DNA of 64,000 bases from Streptomyces iranensis (GTDB lineage Bacteria; Actinomycetota; Actinomycetes; Streptomycetales; Streptomycetaceae): contig NZ_JAGGLR010000008.1 in assembly GCF_017874715.1 (NCBI RefSeq), forward strand, positions 310,001-374,000, in the 5' to 3' direction. The notes under the pieces are model-generated. The model did no database searches and was not told the DNA's origin. It worked only from the letters and a program-made list of their open reading frames with translations. Positions 33,692 to 42,404 of this stretch are shown one piece after another. Made by a program: the position numbers and the translations under genes. Numbering within the stretch: position 1 is the stretch's first letter; every line of letters starts with the position of its first letter.

Positions 33692-33717
33692 CGCACAGAG
33701 GCGGCACATAGGGCGGG

Positions 33718-33757
33718 AGGGGTGTATCCCCATGATTGATCACGGGGATACACCCCT
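33718..33757. terminator. Bidirectional terminator between small gene and tricorn gene
   Basis: 14-bp perfect inverted repeat (33718-33731 with 33744-33757) and a 12-nt loop between convergent genes. Confidence 0.75.
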
Positions 33758-33769
33758 GCGCCCACACCG

Positions 33770-36700
33770 TCAGTTCCCGTTGCGCGGCGGCAGTTGGGGG
33801 CGGCGAAGGTTGGGGACGTCCGAGTAGTCCGGCGGGGTCGCGGCCGGATGCCGCTCCAGCAGATCGAGCGCCGTACGGACGGCGACCCCCAGTTGCGGAT
33901 GGCGGCCCTCCGCCCAGTCCACGGGGGATCGCGGAGCCTCGATGTCCGGCTCCACGCCGTGGTTCTCCACGCCCCAGCGGTAGGCGTCGAACCACGCGGC
34001 GTTCATCGGCACCGTGATCGACGTGCCGTCGCCGAGGCGGTGACGGCCGGTCATTCCGACCACCCCGCCCCAGGTGCGCAGCCCCACCACCGGCCCGATG
34101 CCCTGGATCTTGAAGGCCGCGGTGATCATGTCGCCGTCAGAGGAGGTCGCCTCGTCGGCGACCGCGACGATCGGCCCGCGCGGCGCGTTGCTGGAGTACG
34201 ACACGGGCCGGGCGTTGCGGGTCAGGTCCCAGCCCATGACCTTGCGGGTGAGCTTCTCCACCACCAGCTCGCTGATGTTGCCCCCCGCGTTGCCCCGGAC
34301 GTCCACGATCAGCGCGGGCAGCGACATCTCGCGGCGCAGATCGCGGTTGAACTGCGCCCAGCCGGAGCCGCCCATGTCGGGGATGTGGAGATAGCCGCAC
34401 CGCCCGTCGCTCAACTCCCGCACCACGGACCGGCGCTGGGCGACCCAGTCCTGGTAGCGCAGCGGCCGGTCGTCGATCAGTGGGGAGACCGCGACCCGGC
34501 GCGGCGGCCCCTCGCCCTCCGGCGGCTCGAAGGTCAGCTCCACCGTCGTGCCGCCCGCGGCCGTCAGCAGCGGATACGGACCGGCCACCGGGTCCACCGG
34601 GCGCCCGTCGACATGGGTGAGCACGGCGCCGTCCCGGATCCCCAGACCGGCCAGCGGTGAGCGGGCCCGGGAGTCGGAGGACTCACCGGGCAGGATGCGG
34701 GCCACCGCCCACCGCCCGTCCTTGGCGCGGGTGAGGTTGGCGCCGAGCAGTCCGATGGGGCGCTGGTAGTGGGACGGCCCCTCGTTGCGCCGCGCCGCGC
34801 TGACATAGGCGTGCGAGGTGCCCAGCTCGCCGAGGGTCTCGCGGAGCAAGTCGGCGAACTCGTCGGGCGAGGCGACCCGTTCGACCAGCGGACGGTACTG
34901 GTCGAGCACCCCGCCCCAGTCGACACCGCACATCCCCGGGTCCCAGTAGTAGTGGCGGGTGATGCGCCCGGCCTCGTCGTACGCCTGCCGCCACTCGGCC
35001 GCCGGATCGGCGGTGTGCTGGATGCGCCGCATGTCGAGGTGGACGGTGGAGTCGCTGTCGCCGGACTCGGTGGCGGGCATCGCGCGCAGATCGCCGTCGT
35101 CGTAGGCGACCAGCCGGCTGCCGTCGCCGCTGACCACGAACCAGTCCAGCTCACCGGTGAGTTCGGTGCGCTTGGCCTTCGCCAGGTCGAAGTGTTCCAG
35201 CGTGGGGCGGCTCGAGGTCTCGTCCGGGCTGGCGAACGTCTCGCCGAGCGCGCCCGAGATCGGCCAGCGCAGCCACACCAGCCCGCCGCCGCTGACCGGG
35301 CTCAGCGAGGAGTACTTGGACGCGGAGACGGGGAAGGCCGTGACCCGGCTGGCCAGCCCCTCCACCTCGACCGTCACCGTGCCGTCGCCGTCGCCCTCGC
35401 CCCCGCTGACGTCCGGGTCAAGACCGCCCGCCGCCGGGCGCCCCTCGGGGGACAGCGCGAAGGGCGAGGGGGTGGCGGAGGACAGCGGTACGAGATAGGG
35501 GCGGCAGCCCAGCGGGAAGGAGAGGTCGCCGGTGTGCACGTCGTAGACCGGGTCGAAGCCGCGCCAGGAGAGGAAGGCGAGATAGCGGCCGTCGCTGGTG
35601 AAGACCGGCTCCTCGTCCTCGAACCGCCCATTGGTCACATCCACCGTGGTCCGGTCGGCCAGCCGCGCGATCTTGATCGAGCGCAGGGTGCGCCCTATCC
35701 CGGGGTGGGACCAGGCGAGCCAGGCCGAGTCGGGGGCGAAGGCCAGGTCGCCCACCGGGCCGTTGTCGGAGCGGATCAGCTCGGTGACCTCGCCGTCCCC
35801 GTCGGGGGAGGTGTCCACCAGCAGCAGCCGCCCGTCGCCCGCGGCGACCGCGAGCAGGTCGCCGTCCGGCGAGGGCTCCAGCTCGTGCACCCGGCCCAGC
35901 CGACCGGCGGCCAGCCGGCGCGGCTCGGTGGGGCCGGTGGCCCGGGGCAGCTGCGCTATCTCGATGGCGTCCTCGCCCTCCGCGTCGGTGAGGTAGGCGA
36001 CCCGGCCGGTCGAGCCCAGCATCACAGGCAGCCGCACCCGGACGCCCGGGGTGTCGGCGAGGGTGCGGGCGGGGCCGTCGCGGTGGGTGAGCCAGTACAG
36101 GCTGCCGCGGACGCACACCGCGCTGGCCCGGCCGGTGGTGTCCACCGACAGCGAGTCGATATGCGAGGCGGCGGGCACCTGGTAGGGCCGTCGCCCGGTG
36201 CGCGCGCCGCCGAGCCGCACGTCCAGCTTGCGCGGCTCGCCGTCCGGACTCAGGTCGTCCATCAGCCACAGCTCGCCCGCGCACTGGTAGACGACGCGGG
36301 AGCCGTCGGTCGAGGCGTGCCGGGCGTAGAAGTCGGCGTGGTCGGTGTGGCGGCGCAGATCGGTGCCGTCGGGCAGACAGGAGTAGAGGTTGCCGATGCC
36401 CTCGTGGTCGGAGAGGAAGGCGATCCGGCCGCCGACGAACATCGCCGCGTCCAGGTGGCCGTTCAGCTTCTCCACGAGCCGGGTGCCGTGCAGCCACAGC
36501 CGGCCCGTGGCACCGCCCCGGTAGCGCTTCCAGGTGGCGGGCTCGTGCGGCGGCTTGCCGGTGAGCAGCAGGGTGCGGCGCTCGCCGTCGAGGTCGGCCA
36601 CCGCGATGTCGGCCACCGGCCCCCAGGGCAGCCGCCCGCCGGGGCTGCCGTCGGTGGGCAGGCTGTAGGCCCAGGAGAAGTGGGAGAACGGCTGCTCATG

Positions 36701-37066
36701 GGAGGAGACCGCGAGGATCTGGGAGGCGCCGTCCTGGTCCGGCGGGGTCCAGCCGCAGACCGTGGCGTCCGTACTGCCCCAGTAGGTCAGCCGGCGGGCC
36801 GGGCCGCCGGCCGAGGGGACGAGATAGATCTCCGGGTCGAGGCTGCGCCAGGTGGTGAACGCGATCTGGGAGCCGTCGGGGGAGAAGCGGGGAGGTCCGA
36901 CGCGGGTACGGTCCACGGTCAGCCGCCACGCTCGCCCGGGTGGCTCACCCGGGGCGGTCAGCGGGGCGGCCCACAGATCGTCCTCGGCCGCGAAGCACAG
37001 CAAGTCGCCGTGCAGATGCGGAAATCGCAGGTACGCCAGGTCGTCGTCGCACGCGTAAGGCTCCAC
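33770..37066 (-). CDS. Tricorn protease homologue (S41 family)
   Basis: 1098 aa, the usual length of tricorn proteases, large cytoplasmic peptidases that trim peptides from the proteasome. The N-terminal half has beta-propeller repeats with TolB-like blades (PRFSPDGSQIAFTTW, LAFAPDSAWLAWSHPG, VFTSDGRYLAFLS). A PDZ-like segment follows (GLGIRDGAVLTHVDGRPVDP), then the S41 core with catalytic Ser976-Asp977 in ATSSDGDMITAAF and His in LGTSHAYVS. GTG at 37066 opens VEPYACDDDLAYLRFPHLHG; the frame is open another 570 bases upstream without similarity. Confidence 0.93.
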   Translation of the reverse strand: MEPYACDDDLAYLRFPHLHGDLLCFAAEDDLWAAPLTAPGEPPGRAWRLTVDRTRVGPPRFSPDGSQIAFTTWRSLDPEIYLVPSAGGPARRLTYWGSTDATVCGWTPPDQDGASQILAVSSHEQPFSHFSWAYSLPTDGSPGGRLPWGPVADIAVADLDGERRTLLLTGKPPHEPATWKRYRGGATGRLWLHGTRLVEKLNGHLDAAMFVGGRIAFLSDHEGIGNLYSCLPDGTDLRRHTDHADFYARHASTDGSRVVYQCAGELWLMDDLSPDGEPRKLDVRLGGARTGRRPYQVPAASHIDSLSVDTTGRASAVCVRGSLYWLTHRDGPARTLADTPGVRVRLPVMLGSTGRVAYLTDAEGEDAIEIAQLPRATGPTEPRRLAAGRLGRVHELEPSPDGDLLAVAAGDGRLLLVDTSPDGDGEVTELIRSDNGPVGDLAFAPDSAWLAWSHPGIGRTLRSIKIARLADRTTVDVTNGRFEDEEPVFTSDGRYLAFLSWRGFDPVYDVHTGDLSFPLGCRPYLVPLSSATPSPFALSPEGRPAAGGLDPDVSGGEGDGDGTVTVEVEGLASRVTAFPVSASKYSSLSPVSGGGLVWLRWPISGALGETFASPDETSSRPTLEHFDLAKAKRTELTGELDWFVVSGDGSRLVAYDDGDLRAMPATESGDSDSTVHLDMRRIQHTADPAAEWRQAYDEAGRITRHYYWDPGMCGVDWGGVLDQYRPLVERVASPDEFADLLRETLGELGTSHAYVSAARRNEGPSHYQRPIGLLGANLTRAKDGRWAVARILPGESSDSRARSPLAGLGIRDGAVLTHVDGRPVDPVAGPYPLLTAAGGTTVELTFEPPEGEGPPRRVAVSPLIDDRPLRYQDWVAQRRSVVRELSDGRCGYLHIPDMGGSGWAQFNRDLRREMSLPALIVDVRGNAGGNISELVVEKLTRKVMGWDLTRNARPVSYSSNAPRGPIVAVADEATSSDGDMITAAFKIQGIGPVVGLRTWGGVVGMTGRHRLGDGTSITVPMNAAWFDAYRWGVENHGVEPDIEAPRSPVDWAEGRHPQLGVAVRTALDLLERHPAATPPDYSDVPNLRRPQLPPRNGN

Positions 37067-37127
37067 CCACCCATGTTTTCGAGCTACGCCATTCGGAGCA
37101 ACTCGGTTGTGTGACCGAGACCACGAA

Positions 37128-37187
37128 CGAAACGGCGTAGTTTCGATACGACCGGGCTTATGCTGGAGGAGTACGAAACCGTTTCGT
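37128..37187. promoter_or_regulatory. Two CGAAAC/GTTTCG dyads: candidate TetR operators
   Basis: CGAAAC-N6-GTTTCG at 37128-37145 and ACGAAAC-C-GTTTCGT at 37173-37187 share the same arms with different spacers. They lie in the divergent region between the tricorn and TetR genes, 85-145 bp before the TetR start, as expected for TetR autoregulation. Confidence 0.6.
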
Positions 37188-37207
37188 TCGGAAGTTTCGA
37201 AGCCCGT

Positions 37208-37256
37208 AGTCCGAAGTCCGAAGTTCAGAGTCCGAAGTCCAGAGTTCGAAGTTCGG
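37208..37256 (+). repeat. Seven tandem 7-bp repeats in the tetR leader
   Basis: Contiguous heptamers of consensus AGTYCRR: three AGTCCGA, one each of AGTTCAG, AGTCCAG, AGTTCGA and AGTTCGG. They end 16 bases before the ATG of the TetR gene and run into its AGGGAGG ribosome site. Copy-number change would alter the 5' leader. Confidence 0.75.
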
Positions 37257-37272
37257 AGGGAGGCGACGCCCC

Positions 37273-37890
37273 ATGCGGACCACGGATCAGCCGACGGAGG
37301 ACCGCGACACCGCCCGGGTGCGCCGCAGCAGACTCTCCCCCGAGCGCGAGCGGGAGCTGTACGAGGCGGTGGTCGAGCTGCTGGGTGAGGTCGGGTACGA
37401 CGGTCTGACGATGGACGCCGTCGCGGCCCGCACCCGATCCAGCAAGGCCACGCTCTACCGCCAGTGGAAAGGCAAGCCGCAGCTGGTCGCGACCGCGCTG
37501 CGGCACACCAAGCCCGTTCTGCTCGAAGGCGTCGACACCGGATCGCTCCGCGGGGACCTGCGGGAGATCGCGCGGTGTTCGGAGACCGCCCATGAGCGGG
37601 ACGCCGCGCTGATGAGGGGACTCGCCCACGCAAGTCATGACAACCCGGACCTTCATCAGGCCCTGCGAGAGTTGTTGATCTTCCCCGAGATCGACGCGCT
37701 CCACGCGCTGCTGAGGCGCGCCGTCGACCGCGGCGAAGTCGCCCCGGACCGGCCCGCCTTGAACTACGTCGTGCACATGATGTGCGGCGCGTTCATCACC
37801 CGACCGCTCGTCGAGGGCAAGCAGCCGGACCAGACGTATCTCCTGGAGTACATCGACGCCGTGATCCTCCCCGCACTCGGCGCCGCATAG
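37273..37890 (+). CDS. TetR-family regulator of the MmpL exporter
   Basis: 205 aa. The HTH (about 25-70) includes ELLGEVGYDGLTMDAVAART and SSKATLYRQWKGKPQLV, typical of TetR/AcrR. The C-terminal ligand domain resembles TetR_C families near transporters. ATG at 37273 has GGGAGGCGACGCCCC upstream. It lies 136 bp before the MmpL gene on the same strand, so it probably represses both until a substrate binds. Confidence 0.9.
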   Translation: MRTTDQPTEDRDTARVRRSRLSPERERELYEAVVELLGEVGYDGLTMDAVAARTRSSKATLYRQWKGKPQLVATALRHTKPVLLEGVDTGSLRGDLREIARCSETAHERDAALMRGLAHASHDNPDLHQALRELLIFPEIDALHALLRRAVDRGEVAPDRPALNYVVHMMCGAFITRPLVEGKQPDQTYLLEYIDAVILPALGAA

Positions 37891-38026
37891 CCCTTCCTCT
37901 CACCTCCTCACTCCCCCCTGATCTCCCCGCACAACCACATAAGGCCCCGGCCGGCGCGCCGCTCTCGTCGCCGGTTCGGTCACCCATCCCTGTTCTGCCA
38001 GACAACCGACGGGAGCACCCCTTCTC

Positions 38027-40285
38027 GTGGCCACCTTCCTCTATAAACTCGGCCGGTTCGCCTTCCGGCGACGCGGCTTCGTCGCGCTGATATGGGTGGC
38101 GCTGCTCGCGGTAGCGGGCGTCGGCGCCGCCACCGCCTCCCAGCCCGCCAACGACAGCTTCTCCATTCCGGGCACCGAGGCCCAGAAGGCATTCGACCTG
38201 CTGGAACAGCGGTTCCCCGGGGGTAACGCGGACGGTGCCACCGCCCGTGTGGTCTTCCATGCCCCGAGCGGCGAGAAGATGACCGACCCGGACAACAAGG
38301 CGGTGGTCACCAAGACCGTCGCCGAGCTCAAGGCCAGCTCGCCGCAGGTCGCCTCGGTCGCCGACCCCTACCAGGCTCGGGCCGTCAGCAAGGACGGCAC
38401 CACGGCGTACATCCTGACCAGCTACAAGGTCAACGCGATGGAGCTGGAGGACCCCGCCAAGGACGGTCTGAAGGAGGTGGGGGAGAAGGCCGAGAAGTCG
38501 GGGCTGTCGGTGCAGATCGGCGGTGACGCGCTCCAGGAGATGCCGGAGACCGGCTCCACCGAGATCATCGGCATCGCGATCTCCGCGGTCGTCCTCGCCA
38601 TCACCTTCGGCTCGCTGGTCGCGGCCGGACTGCCACTGCTGACCGCGCTCATCGGCGTCGGCATCGGCATCTCGTCGATCACCGCGCTCGCCACCACCCT
38701 GGGGCTGTCCACCACCACCTCCACACTGGCGATGATGATCGGCCTCGCGGTCGGCATCGACTACGCGCTGTTCATCGTCTCCCGCTACCGCGCGGAGCTG
38801 GCCGAGGGACGGGACCGGGAGGAAGCCGCCGGACGTGCCGTGGGCACCGCGGGCTCCGCGGTCGTCTTCGCCGGCCTTACGGTCGTCATCGCGCTGGTCG
38901 GCCTCGCCGTCGTCAACATCCCGATGCTGACCAAGATGGGCTTCGCCGCGGCCGGTACGGTCGTCATCGCCGTCCTCATCGCGATCAGCCTCATCCCGGC
39001 GGTGCTGGGCTTCGCGGGCAAGCGGGTGTTCGGGCGCAGGGCGCGCCGGCGGATGGAGGAGCGTGCCGCGGCGGCCGCCGCGAGCGGCGCGGACGCCCCC
39101 GAGGAGAAGCCCAACATGGGCACCCGCTGGGCCCGCTTCGTGCTGCGCCGCCCGGTGCTGGTGCTGCTGGTGGCCGTGCTCGGACTGGGTGCGGCCGCCC
39201 TGCCCGCCGCCAGCCTGGAGCTCGGTCTGCCGGACGACGGCTCGCAGCCGGTCAGCAGCCAGAAGCGCCAGGCGTACGACATGATCTCCGAGGGCTTCGG
39301 CCCCGGTTCCAACGGTCCGCTGATGGTGGTCGTCGACGCCAAGGGCAGCGATGACGCCAGGGGCGCGGCCCAGCAGGTCCGTAAGACCATCACCGGTCTG
39401 GACGGGGTGGCCGCGGTCAGCCCGGCCACCTTCAACAAGGCCGGTGACACCGCGACGATCACCGTCATCTCCAAGTACAAGCCGAGCAGCATCGACACCG
39501 AGAACCTGGTCGGCGACATCCGGGACGAGGCGAGCGGGTTCAAGTCCGACACCGGCACCGAGGTGCTGGTGACCGGCCAGACGGCGATGAACATCGACAT
39601 CTCGCAGAAGCTCAACGACGCGCTGGTGCCCTATCTGGTACTCGTCGTCGGACTGGCCTTCCTGCTGCTGATGGTGGTCTTCCGGTCCGTCCTGGTCCCG
39701 CTCAAGGCGGCGCTCGGCTTCCTGCTCTCCGTCGTCGCGGCGCTCGGCGCGGTGGTCGCGGTCTTCCAGTGGGGCTGGCTGGCGGATCTGTTCGGGGTCG
39801 AGGAGACCGGTCCGATCATGAGCATGATGCCGATCTTCATGATCGGTGTGGTGTTCGGTCTGGCGATGGACTACGAGGTCTTCCTGGTGACCCGGATGCG
39901 GGAGGCGTACGTCCACGGCGAGCGCCCCGGCCAGGCCGTCGTCACCGGCTTCCGGCACGGCGCCCGGGTGGTCACCGCGGCCGCGGTCATCATGATCAGC
40001 GTCTTCGCCGGATTCATCGGCTCGTCCGAGTCGATGATCAAGATGATCGGCTTCGGCCTGGCCACCGCCGTTCTCTTCGACGCCTTCGTGGTCCGTATGG
40101 CCATCGTCCCGGCGGTCCTGGCGCTGCTCGGCAAGGCGGCCTGGTGGCTGCCGCGCTGGCTGGACCGGGCGCTGCCCAACGTGGATGTGGAGGGCGAGGG
40201 CCTGCGCAAGCAGCTCGAGCAGCCCTCCGCGGACCGGCAGCGCGACAGGGACTCCGACCCAGACGCCGAGCTGACCCGCGTCTGA
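38027..40285 (+). CDS. MmpL-type RND transporter
   Basis: 752-aa RND-superfamily exporter of the MMPL type, which moves lipids, polyketides or other hydrophobic compounds. Two homologous halves each carry one TM helix, a periplasmic-type loop and five more TM helices; the first helix is RRRGFVALIWVALLAVAGVG. The conserved motifs GLAVGIDYALFIVSRYRAEL and GLAMDYEVFLVTRMREAYVH hold the proton-relay Asp-Tyr pairs. It ends in a charged tail. GTG start at 38027. The upstream TetR gene suggests inducible efflux. Confidence 0.92.
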   Translation: MATFLYKLGRFAFRRRGFVALIWVALLAVAGVGAATASQPANDSFSIPGTEAQKAFDLLEQRFPGGNADGATARVVFHAPSGEKMTDPDNKAVVTKTVAELKASSPQVASVADPYQARAVSKDGTTAYILTSYKVNAMELEDPAKDGLKEVGEKAEKSGLSVQIGGDALQEMPETGSTEIIGIAISAVVLAITFGSLVAAGLPLLTALIGVGIGISSITALATTLGLSTTTSTLAMMIGLAVGIDYALFIVSRYRAELAEGRDREEAAGRAVGTAGSAVVFAGLTVVIALVGLAVVNIPMLTKMGFAAAGTVVIAVLIAISLIPAVLGFAGKRVFGRRARRRMEERAAAAAASGADAPEEKPNMGTRWARFVLRRPVLVLLVAVLGLGAAALPAASLELGLPDDGSQPVSSQKRQAYDMISEGFGPGSNGPLMVVVDAKGSDDARGAAQQVRKTITGLDGVAAVSPATFNKAGDTATITVISKYKPSSIDTENLVGDIRDEASGFKSDTGTEVLVTGQTAMNIDISQKLNDALVPYLVLVVGLAFLLLMVVFRSVLVPLKAALGFLLSVVAALGAVVAVFQWGWLADLFGVEETGPIMSMMPIFMIGVVFGLAMDYEVFLVTRMREAYVHGERPGQAVVTGFRHGARVVTAAAVIMISVFAGFIGSSESMIKMIGFGLATAVLFDAFVVRMAIVPAVLALLGKAAWWLPRWLDRALPNVDVEGEGLRKQLEQPSADRQRDRDSDPDAELTRV

Positions 40286-40314
40286 CTCGCGTCCGACCCG
40301 CGTCTGACCCGCGT
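40271..40314 (+). repeat. Four 11-bp tandem repeats across the mmpL stop
   Basis: CTGACCCGCGT units start at 40271, 40282, 40293 and 40304 with one or two changes. The mmpL stop (40283-40285) lies in the second unit, so slippage could change the C-terminus. Confidence 0.7.
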
Positions 40315-40344
40315 CTGAACACCTGGCGTCACGCCTCGGCCCGG

Positions 40345-40374
40345 CGGCGGCCTTCCGATCCCGGAAGGCCGCCG
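40345..40374 (+). terminator. Terminator of the MmpL gene
   Basis: Perfect 13-bp GC-rich stem (40345-40357 with 40362-40374) with a 4-nt loop followed by TTCGGCGTTTT. Separates mmpL from the cobalt/nickel operon. Confidence 0.8.
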
Positions 40375-40420
40375 TTCGGCGTTTTCCGCGAGCCCGCGCG
40401 ATTCCGCGACGTCGGCGCTC

Positions 40421-40437
40421 TTGCGAACGAGTTGCAG
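40421..40437 (+). promoter_or_regulatory. Candidate Nur box upstream of cbiMN
   Basis: TTGCGA-N5-TTGCAG, matching the Streptomyces nickel regulator consensus I recall (tTGCaa-N5-ttGCAA) at 10 of 12 positions with the right spacer. It is 51 bp before the cbiMN start. No cobalamin riboswitch is visible in the leader, so direct metal control is plausible. Confidence 0.45.
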
Positions 40438-40488
40438 GTACGGGCTACCATCGGGCCGATAGCTGCAGCTCAGGAGCGGAGTTCCGCC

Positions 40489-41637
40489 ATGCATGTGCCC
40501 GACGGATTCATCGACGCACCGGTGTCGGTGGCGACCGGTGTGGTCGCGGCCGGGGCCGTCGCGGTCAGTTTGCGCGGTGCCCGGCGGGAGCTCGACGAGC
40601 GGACCGCGCCGCTGGCCGGGCTGGTCGCGGCGTTCATCTTCGCCGTACAGATGCTGAACTTCCCCGTGGCCGCCGGGACCAGCGGCCATCTGCTGGGCGG
40701 GGCGCTGGCCGCGATACTCGTGGGGCCGTACACGGGGGTGTTGTGCGTCTCCGTGGTGCTGCTGATGCAGGGCGTGCTGTTCGCGGACGGCGGGCTCACC
40801 GCGCTCGGCGTCAACATCACGGACATGGCCCTGGTCACCACGGTCGTGGCGTACGGGCTCTTCCGCGCGATCGTGAAGCTGGCCCCGCATCGCCGCCGTA
40901 CGGTCACCGTCGCGTCCTTCGTTGCCGCGCTGATCTCCGTACCGGCCGCCGCGGTGGCCTTCACGGTGATCTACGCGCTCGGCGGCACGGCCGATGTGGC
41001 GATCGGCAAGGTCTTCGCGGCGATGGTCGGTGTGCATGTGCTGATCGGCATCGGCGAGGCGGCGATCACCGCACTGACGGTCGGTGCCGTCGTGGCCGTA
41101 CGGCCGGATCTGGTGTACGGGGCGCGGGGGGTGACCGCGCGTCCGCTGGAGATCCGCAGCAGCCCGCTGGCCCCGGCCGCCCCGGGAGCGGTGGCGCGGG
41201 CCGAGGGCCCGGCGGCCGAACCCGCCGCGGCGACCTCCGACACTTCCGACACTTCCGAGACCTCCGAGGCCCTTGAGACGTCCGAGCCCACCGGGACACC
41301 GGCGCCCGCCGCGGCGCCACGGCGGTCGGCGCGGCGCGTGTGGTGGGCAGGGCTCGCGGCCGCGCTGCTGTGCGCCGGGGTCGTCAGCTTCTACGCCTCC
41401 GCCAGCCCCGACGGGCTGGAGAAGGTCGCCCATGACAAGGGGATCGACCAGAAGGCGGAGGACCACGCCGCCAAGGACTCCCCGCTCGCCGACTACGGCG
41501 TCAAGGACATCACCGACGCCCGGCTCTCCGGCGGGCTCGCCGGGGTGATCGGGGTCGGGGCCACGCTCGCCGTCGGCTCCGGGGTCTTCGTCGTCATACG
41601 GCGGCGCAGGGCGACGGCCGAGAGCGAGCGGGGCTGA
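40489..41637 (+). CDS. cbiM: CbiM-CbiN fusion, cobalt/nickel ECF transporter substrate component
   Basis: 382 aa. The N-terminal CbiM begins MHVPDGFIDAPVSVATGVVA, whose free N-terminus with His2 coordinates the metal, and has about six TM helices to residue 205 with LNFPVAAGTSGHLLGGALAA. A linker of Asp-Thr-Ser-Glu repeats follows (about 240-265), then a CbiN-like part with two TM helices around YASASPDGLEKVAHDKGI and LADYGVKDI. ATG at 40489 has CGGAG upstream. It takes up Co2+ or Ni2+ with the following cbiQ and cbiO. Confidence 0.9.
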   Translation: MHVPDGFIDAPVSVATGVVAAGAVAVSLRGARRELDERTAPLAGLVAAFIFAVQMLNFPVAAGTSGHLLGGALAAILVGPYTGVLCVSVVLLMQGVLFADGGLTALGVNITDMALVTTVVAYGLFRAIVKLAPHRRRTVTVASFVAALISVPAAAVAFTVIYALGGTADVAIGKVFAAMVGVHVLIGIGEAAITALTVGAVVAVRPDLVYGARGVTARPLEIRSSPLAPAAPGAVARAEGPAAEPAAATSDTSDTSETSEALETSEPTGTPAPAAAPRRSARRVWWAGLAAALLCAGVVSFYASASPDGLEKVAHDKGIDQKAEDHAAKDSPLADYGVKDITDARLSGGLAGVIGVGATLAVGSGVFVVIRRRRATAESERG

Positions 41638-41639
41638 CC

Positions 41640-42404
41640 GTGGGCGCGGGACACGCGCACAAGCTCTACCGGGAGGGCCGGTCGCCCGTCCACGCCCTCC
41701 CCCCGCACTGCAAGATCGCCGCCGTCTTCTGCTTCGTCCTGGTGGTCGTCTCCACGCCCCGCGAGGCCGTCTGGGCCTTCGGGGCGTACGCGGTGCTGCT
41801 GGCCGGAGTGGCGGTGGCGGCCCGGATCCCGGCCGGGTACGTACTGCGGCGGCTGCTGATCGAGATCCCGTTCGTGGCCTTCGCCGTGCTGATGCCGTTC
41901 ATCGCGGAGGGCCCGCGGGTGGAGGCGCTGGGGATGTCGCTCAGCGAGTCCGGGCTGTGGAGCGCCTGGAACATCCTCGCCAAGGGCACCCTCGGCGTCG
42001 CCGCCTCCGTCCTCCTGGCGTCCACCACCGAACTGCGTGCCCTGCTGCTGGGGTTGCAGCGGCTGCGGATGCCTTCGCTGCTGGTGCAGATCGCCTCGTT
42101 CATGATCCGCTACGGGGACGTCATCTCCGACGAGATGCGCCGGATGCGGATCGCCCGCCAGTCGCGCGGCTTCGAGGCGCGCGGGGTGCGGCACTGGGGG
42201 GTGCTCGCCTCCTCGGCCGGGGCGCTGTTCATCCGCTCCTACGAACGGGGCGAGCGGGTCCACCTGGCGATGGTCAGCCGGGGCTATACGGGCACCATGC
42301 CGGTGATCGACGATGTGACGGCGTCCCGTACCCAGTGGATGTACGCCGCCGCCCTCCCGCTGACCGCGCTGGCGGTCTGCCTGACCGGATGGATGCTGCC
42401 ATGA
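41640..42404 (+). CDS. cbiQ: Energy-coupling factor transmembrane protein CbiQ
   Basis: 254-aa ECF T component. About five TM helices, and the two coupling-helix Ala-Arg-Gly-type motifs: RIARQSRGFEARG and MVSRGYTGTMP. GTG start two bases after cbiMN. Its stop overlaps the cbiO start (ATGA). It couples ATP hydrolysis by CbiO to metal uptake by CbiMN in the cytoplasmic membrane. Confidence 0.92.
   Translation: MGAGHAHKLYREGRSPVHALPPHCKIAAVFCFVLVVVSTPREAVWAFGAYAVLLAGVAVAARIPAGYVLRRLLIEIPFVAFAVLMPFIAEGPRVEALGMSLSESGLWSAWNILAKGTLGVAASVLLASTTELRALLLGLQRLRMPSLLVQIASFMIRYGDVISDEMRRMRIARQSRGFEARGVRHWGVLASSAGALFIRSYERGERVHLAMVSRGYTGTMPVIDDVTASRTQWMYAAALPLTALAVCLTGWMLP

Noticed and set aside
34769..37114. 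Long plus-strand open frame (781 codons)
   Set aside because: Antisense of the tricorn protease gene, whose blades and catalytic motifs are clear on the minus strand.
37208..37256. CRISPR array
   Set aside because: Units are 7 bp and contiguous with no spacers, and no cas genes are in the window. The 16-bp and 11-bp arrays fail for the same reason.
37796..39958. Long minus-strand open frame (720 codons)
   Set aside because: Antisense of the MmpL exporter; His/Asp/Gln-rich filler typical of opposite-frame shadows in GC-rich DNA.
40375..40488. Cobalamin riboswitch upstream of cbiMN
   Set aside because: Only about 110 bp of leader and no B12-box-like sequence was seen; a metal-responsive operator fits better.
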